Shown here: positions 58,871-64,000 of the stretch, piece by piece
Numbering within the stretch: the first letter of the stretch is position 1
Layout: every line of letters starts with the position of its first letter
NCBI GenBank assembly: GCA_016165875.1
Contig: JABBOT010000003.1
Coordinates: 22,108,873-22,172,872, forward strand
Origin: Acanthopleura granulata
Taxonomy: Eukaryota > Mollusca > Polyplacophora > Chitonida > Chitonidae
DNA: 64,000 bases
Reading direction: 5' to 3'
Program-made: the position numbers and the translations under genes
The notes under the pieces: model-generated
Seen by the model: the letters and a program-made list of their open reading frames with translations, nothing else
Databases searched by the model: none
What the model was told of the DNA's origin: nothing

Positions 58871-61800
58871 GCTTATCATGACACTGTTTTCACAGCTTTA
58901 CACTTCATGTGTCTAGATAAATCAAAATGAAGACGTTTGTTACAAAGTTTTGTTAATCCTTTTTAGACATATCCGATTATAGAATGACATTGATCGGTAG
59001 CCAGAATGGGTAAATTTTAAGGCAAGTATTATGCGTTATAGAAGATTTATAGGGTGACGGTAAAGAAATATAATGAAAGCATGTGGAAACCATTTCCTAT
59101 ACAAACATAATTCATTAAAAATGCAAGCCTTTGTGGGTATTACATTGTTTGAAATGATTTTGATAGAAAAAAGCACAGAGCCCTGTCATTTCAAATGAAC
59201 TTTACGGTTCATAAATGTCCGCTTTTTAGACGCAAATAACGTGTAGTAAGTTAAACAAGATGGCGACTATGTACATGTACTTGACGATTGTAATTCTTTT
59301 TATTCCTACTTGAGTTGCAGCCCAATGGATTATAACACTTGGTGCAAAGTAAGAGTTAGCGTGATATATTCTCCGTGAGCCAGGTATTACATGGGGAATT
59401 ACAGTTTATTTATTGCGTTTGCGTTTGACACTAAATATTTCCCCTTATATGATTGCGTTCTTGGGTATGATTGGAGGCAGCTTGAGAACTCAAAGTGAAC
59501 TACCGACCTTCATTATGAAGACTTATAGTGATATTTCAGTGTAACTTGGTGTAACTCCAGATTCTGCCTAATGTGTGTATTTATAAGCCTTACAGGTATG
59601 TCTGTTTCTGTCCTACCCACACTACCAAAACATTCAGATTTCATCAATTGTTTTGTATCTTTTACAACAGGGTCGTGATAACTTTAATGTTGTTCATTAG
59701 TTAACTGTTACTAATCGATAATATTGTTACGGGAGAAATGTGTGTGGGGTAATCTAGCATTAGGAAGGAGTGGGAGTAACATAGAGTAATGTGGAGCACT
59801 TGAATGGCTACTGCGGAAAAGACCGTCCACAAGCCGATTCAAAGGCCATCAAGCTGATTGACATTGCCAGCTCAGAATTGATAATGGTCCAGTTTCTTTT
59901 GGTCGCCGTTAAGAAAGATCCCGTGAAATATGTTTTGACATAAGTCTGTAGAACCGGAGGAAGTGCCTTTCGCGACGTCGGTTCCACGAAGCTTTTATTT
60001 TATTGCCCTGACTCGAGACTTATGCACACTGAGCTTTTCATATCGAGGCTCGTATGTGCCAGCAACCGACCAATGGACTCTTTATTGAGAATCGAATGAA
60101 TTCCACAGCAGTGCAGATTAGCCATCGAAATTAATTAAATTACGTAAACCCGTTCTGACATTTCCACCCTTCCCAGTGGGATACAAAGACAGGCTCAACA
60201 ACACATGCTGAAAGCGAATAGCCTGTCTGTTAAGTTTGTAAGTGTTGGCTTTTATATCACTATCCATGTGCCAAAGGCGTGAGTGCCATGTCGTTTACAA
60301 AACGTTGTAAAATATTGCATTTATGATACGACGTACATAGGACATGAGACCCACTCTTTCAAAGGGGCCTGCTCAATGTGTCAAAATCATGTAAAAATTT
60401 ATCAGCGACTGGCAACATTTTACCTCATTCCATTACGAGGCTTTATGAAACTGAGAAACTCGATGACCCGTGCTCGATGTGCGCTTTTTAACATTTTAGC
60501 ATGTCTTCCAAAGTTTTTATTGATATGCATTACTTATTTTCTAACAGTTCTACCAGTTCTACCATGCACTATATGTGGTACCCCCGGGGCAGACACAGAC
60601 ATAAAAGCTCAAACATTATATGAAAAGCCGAAATTTTAAATTAAACCACAGGTGTATACCTTCAATGGGCATGTGATATAATTTTGTGAAGTATATGTAA
60701 ATAGAAACACAATAAATTGTTCTTAAAAGCTGTACTTTCAAAAACCTCGTGATAAAACTCAGAATAAAGACACGATCTGATAACACATGCGTTGTATACA
60801 ATGACGAAAAATATGGATACGAAGTTATCGTCTATGTTGCAGAATGACCGTCTTTGTTAATAAAATAGATATATAATTGATCAAGGCACAGAATATTTAG
60901 GGAAACATTGATACTACTGAAGAAAACACAATCACTTGGCATCTATGATTGACTTTCTGTCCTTTGTTTCTTTCTTCTCTCAGTTCGATGGTTTAGTGCA
61001 AAATGTAACTTAGGCCTTTTAGCCTCTTTTTTTTTTAGCTTTTTTAAGTTGGTAGAACACAAAGGCGTTTATTTCATGAATATATGAACAGTAAAATTTA
61101 TCCATCGGACACTGACTACCACGTCACGCAGGGGCATTAAACCACAGTAATGACATATAACACGATCTTGAAATATTGTTACACACACTCGAGCCGACAT
61201 CACAGAGCCTCTCAGCGATATCACATGTTATCTATACTTTATTGCCTGTGTTGGCAATGCTGGGATTCCTTTGGTTCAAAGAGACATCGCGCTTCAGTGA
61301 CAAAATAATATATACACCTGGCAAGTTGCCAGCAGATCTACAAAGTGTTTTTATAACGTCTACCTCTGCTAAATATTGCACCACTGTTGAATTCAAAAGA
61401 TGTTGTTTTAGTGTCGTTGTGCAGACGCGGTGATGTAATGAATGATAGAGGATACTTTTAATACCATTTACGGAAAAGGTCAATATTACACAATAGTTCA
61501 ACATTTTCTTCTTTGATCAAATGATCTCGTTCCATTTGAGAGCTATGTATGCCTCGTTCCTTTTGAATACTATGTATCTAAACCCTCTAAACACAAGATT
61601 GACCTGGGGCAACGTCCTTGGTCAGTATTGCTTTTCTCAGGGTCACATTTCCATGCCTCAGTCTCGTAGAGAGTCAATAATTGTGTAATTTCAAAACGAT
61701 GTAACACGGCCTCGCACTGATATAACAGAAATATGCAGTGATACACGACAACCTGGCGGCGATATGACATCGCAGCTTGTCTTTTTTACTTGGATATTTT

Positions 61801-62709
61801 TAGTTCCACCGTCATTGTGCATCAGTCCCATTACATCACACCACATGGAGTGTAATATTTATATATTGATAGATATCTGCACAAATATAGAGTACCTTGC
61901 CCGCTTAGCAATGTACGAACCAGCGATGTAGAGATGAAAACAGCCGAACGGACGGTCAAGGTCGGTTCTATCAAATATCAGGTTGTCTAAATATTTTAAC
62001 AGTTCTGATTAAGCAGCTCCAAAGACGCTGTGCTCTTTGTTTTCTCCAGGGGACAGAGCGGATGATCTCCACTGTAATGTGCAGATTGTTTGATGCTCTG
62101 ACGCAAGATCTGCCTATGAACACACAATTATGCTTTTGCGAGACTAGTGTTATTCATCTTCGAATGTTTTGAGCAAATATACTACCAGAATGGATAGACT
62201 ATATGACCATGCCCACTGGTTTCATAAGTGTTTCTTTAAAATCAAGGGGGTAGGGTGATTTCTGTCTGACATCTTGTTTCTCCAAGTTTTCAGCATCGGC
62301 ACCGACGTGTATGAATTATGTGTTTGGTAATGTCAAGCGGCTTGACATTCAGACGAGGCCTAGAACAGATATGATGGTAATATACACCGTGAGCTCGTCC
62401 CTCGTAACTCACGAGAAAACCCCAAGTGTCCGGACTACCATTACAGAACGCAATCCGCCACAATCATAACTAACGAGAACACGGCAAGGATGTGCATGGT
62501 AATTTGTACTCGTAACACACTGCGTTTGTCCGCAGGCCCGTATCGTCTTTCCTAAACTCATAAACACTTTCACTTCTTAGATAGGGCCTCTCGGCTTGAT
62601 TTCTGAGAGTAGATTGACAGCCTTGTCATGCAGTGATGTTTTGCGTTACGTAATATGTAGATCTCTTTTCTTCACTGGGTATGCTAAACTAGAATTTAAT
62701 GGTTGAACA

Positions 62710-62734
62710 CAAAGCATTGTGTGTCAATGCTTTG
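62710..62734. repeat. Perfect 10-bp hairpin
   Basis: CAAAGCATTG and CAATGCTTTG pair exactly around a 5-base loop (TGTGT), just upstream of the foldback insertion. The matching stretch in unit 2 (about 52910) does not form it. Confidence 0.6.
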
Positions 62735-62794
62735 CAGGCAGGAAAAACTGTTCGCTTTTTCGATGATGTGATACGATTGCATGAAATATGGATA

Positions 62795-62988
62795 ACTAGT
62801 AAGTAGCATTTAGAAGTTGGGATGGAAGTACACTGGAACATGTCTTTCTTATGGATATACAACTTCTTGGTTTATTATCACGACGTTTCGATGCAGATAC
62901 TAACATCGTTATCAAGTGAGTTATCACATCGAAACGTCGTGATAATAAACCAAGAAGTTGTATATCCATGTGAAAGACATGCTCCAGT
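62795..62988 (-). mobile_element. Foldback insertion, probably Penelope-like element end
   Basis: The 12-base sequence GAAATATGGATA occurs exactly at 62783-62794 and 62989-63000, a target-site duplication bracketing 194 bp. Within it are arms of about 62 bp (62831-62893 and 62927-62989). They are inverted copies with about three mismatches, separated by a 33-base loop. The inner 34 bases of the arms pair perfectly. The minus strand carries a hammerhead-like fold, and the phrase CGAAACGTCGTGATAATAAA is one I associate with Penelope-like retroelements, which carry such ribozymes and often insert as partial or inverted copies. No reverse transcriptase is present. Confidence 0.75.
62878..62919 (-). 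ncRNA. Degenerate hammerhead ribozyme-like motif
   Basis: Read on the minus strand, the 42 bases arrange as stem I TCAC/GTGA, a core TTGATAA where CTGATGA is expected, stem II CGATG/CATCG around the loop TTAGTATCTG, then GAAAC, then the cleavage triplet GTC. Order and spacing match a type I hammerhead. Two core positions differ (C to T, and the catalytic G to A), so self-cleavage is unlikely in this copy. It lies in the loop and left arm of the foldback insertion. A hammerhead at this place is known for Penelope-like elements. Confidence 0.6.
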
Positions 62989-64000
62989 GAAATATGGATA
63001 CTTACGATCATCGTGACATCTGTAAATAAATTATGTTCATTTTATGCCCTGGCACGATCTTAAAATGACTGTGAGAATAAAAATACGTAATAATAAAGGT
63101 GTCAGATCTTTATCACTTAAAGAAATTGGTAAAACTACAGTAACGGAATATAGCATGGCTCTTATCCTTCTCAAATTCTGCCTCATCCATGTTCCTGCAC
63201 TTCCTACAGTTTCCCTGTGATCATAGACTGTGATATTCGATAGACCCATAGACAAGAGGCAGGAAGAGTCGTTATAGACCATAAAACCACACAGAAGTAA
63301 AATCCTTAAAACATAATTACTGCAGCAGCCATTCACTTACAATCCTTTGAGAGCATCAAGTACCAAGCAAGATATGTTTCTGGGTTTCATTGTATTATAT
63401 GGTGGATGCGGGCCGTTCAGAGCAGCTAACGATATGTCCATAAACACATCTCGTAAACATGGTGTTTTGGTGTTAAATGCATTTATTCCCTAAATCTAAA
63501 ACCTAGTACAGTGTATATTCCAAGTAGACAAGTGTTTGGATTTCACTGGGTATAGGTATAAAAGGTGTATGAAGGAATTTTAGCTAAGATTATTACTACT
63601 TTACGACTGGAACTGGCGACCCTACACATCATATCTCACGTGGTGCGAATAAAACTTGCGGGCACCCAACATTTGCCAGCATGAATGTCTGAGACTAAAT
63701 TAAACATGTAACATTAAAATGTGATACAGCTTTCGAATCTGTTTCATAAATCATTTCAGTGGGAGGATAGAGCAAAACAGGTCGTTCTTTTCAAACTTTT
63801 CGTTTGATTGGAAGAAAAGGGTTCGTTTTTTATTGGTTTTTCAGGAAGACGCAAACCTACCAAATTGAGCTACTTAACCACTCACAAAAGCATTGTCCTT
63901 CTTTCTGTCACTCGAAGACTCTTGAAGGGCTACACGAATGGGTCCAAATCGCAACGAATCTCGTCATTTCTTGCTGTGACGCTTCACTACTTGTTTGATG

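Larger units (their letters stand above)
59100..64000 (+). repeat. Large repeat unit 4 of 4 (runs off window)
   Basis: Landmarks: ATGCAAGCCTTTGTGGG (59120), TACTAATCGATAATATTGTT (59709), CCATCAAGCTGATTGACATT (59847), GGAAGTGCCTTTCGCGACGT (59958), CAGCATCGGCACCGACGTGT (62292), GGCCTAGAACAGATATGATG (62358), TTACTACTTTACGACTGGAA (63592) and TCAGTGGGAGGATAGAGC (63757). It shares the extra segment of unit 2 (about 61130-61930), with an additional insert, and holds the foldback element at 62795. A 118-codon plus frame at 60283-60639 is hydrophobic in its second half, lies in sequence with no match in the other units, and has no recognised domain. Confidence 0.75.

Noticed and set aside
59884..59943. 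A 19-codon mini-frame (MVQFLLVAVKKDPVK...) with an equal-length counterpart in unit 3 at 56172
   Set aside because: Six of nine codon differences between units 3 and 4 change the amino acid. Unit 1 has lost the stop and unit 2 is disrupted by a deletion. Equal length alone is not convincing.
60283..60639. 118-codon plus-strand frame, hydrophobic in its second half
   Set aside because: Not present in the other repeat units, no domain recognised, and hydrophobicity is expected in T-rich DNA.
1..64000. CRISPR arrays, prokaryotic operons, ribosome binding sites or rRNA genes
   Set aside because: Repeats here are degenerate tandem arrays without spacers of constant length. No long coding frames or rRNA-like stretches exist, and the SINEs show the DNA is eukaryotic.

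Overview
The window reads as non-coding, repeat-rich nuclear DNA from an animal, most likely a marine lophotrochozoan and probably a mollusc. This rests mainly on two families of tRNA-derived SINEs that I recognise from mollusc-type genomes. One has a head with the box A-like sequence GGTTAGCGCG and a tail GTCGTATAAGTGAAATATTC ending in AATAAATAA repeats. The other ends in TGACTGAAAAAxTGTTxAGTA followed by AAACCCAAGCATAC. No open frame is longer than about 140 codons, no frame is recognisable as a complete protein, and no operon-like layout exists. I therefore call no confident gene. Two short candidate exon-like frames are listed with low confidence.

Layout: (1) About 1-8030 is a diverged duplication. 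Copy 1 (1-2035) and copy 2 (about 5390-8030) share a roughly 57-bp tandem array and about 1.8 kb of flank. A SINE sits in copy 1 only, flanked by target-site duplications, and copy 2 shows the empty site. (2) 8.0-25 kb is mostly unique-looking DNA with scattered SINEs, a (TA)23 tract, a poly-G tandem repeat at 21.6 kb and a 22-bp minisatellite at 22.1-22.6 kb. (3) 25.0-35.4 kb is a second complex duplication. A block of about 2.7 kb occurs twice in direct orientation (25040-27700 and 29745-32520), and part of it occurs a third time inverted (28790-29545). A separate element of about 285 bp occurs three times (28.0, 29.5 and 35.1 kb). Inside the block a 152-bp island is about 97% identical between copies while its flanks are much more diverged. 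(4) 32.7-34.5 kb is a cluster of SINE pieces beside a 33-bp minisatellite. (5) From 39.9 kb to the window end lie four diverged copies of one repeat unit. Between units 1 and 2 is a 4.35-kb DNA-transposon-like element with terminal inverted repeats and internal near-palindromic GGTGTTAATTTACACC repeats. Unit 4 holds a 194-bp foldback insertion with a 12-bp target-site duplication and a degenerate hammerhead-ribozyme-like fold on the minus strand, typical of Penelope-like retroelements.

No pathway or gene system can be supported. What the window records is a history of local duplication, inversion and transposition. The strongest leads are the conserved 152-bp island, the hammerhead-bearing foldback, and the terminal-inverted-repeat element. 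All comparisons were made by eye. Percent identities are given only where I counted positions.
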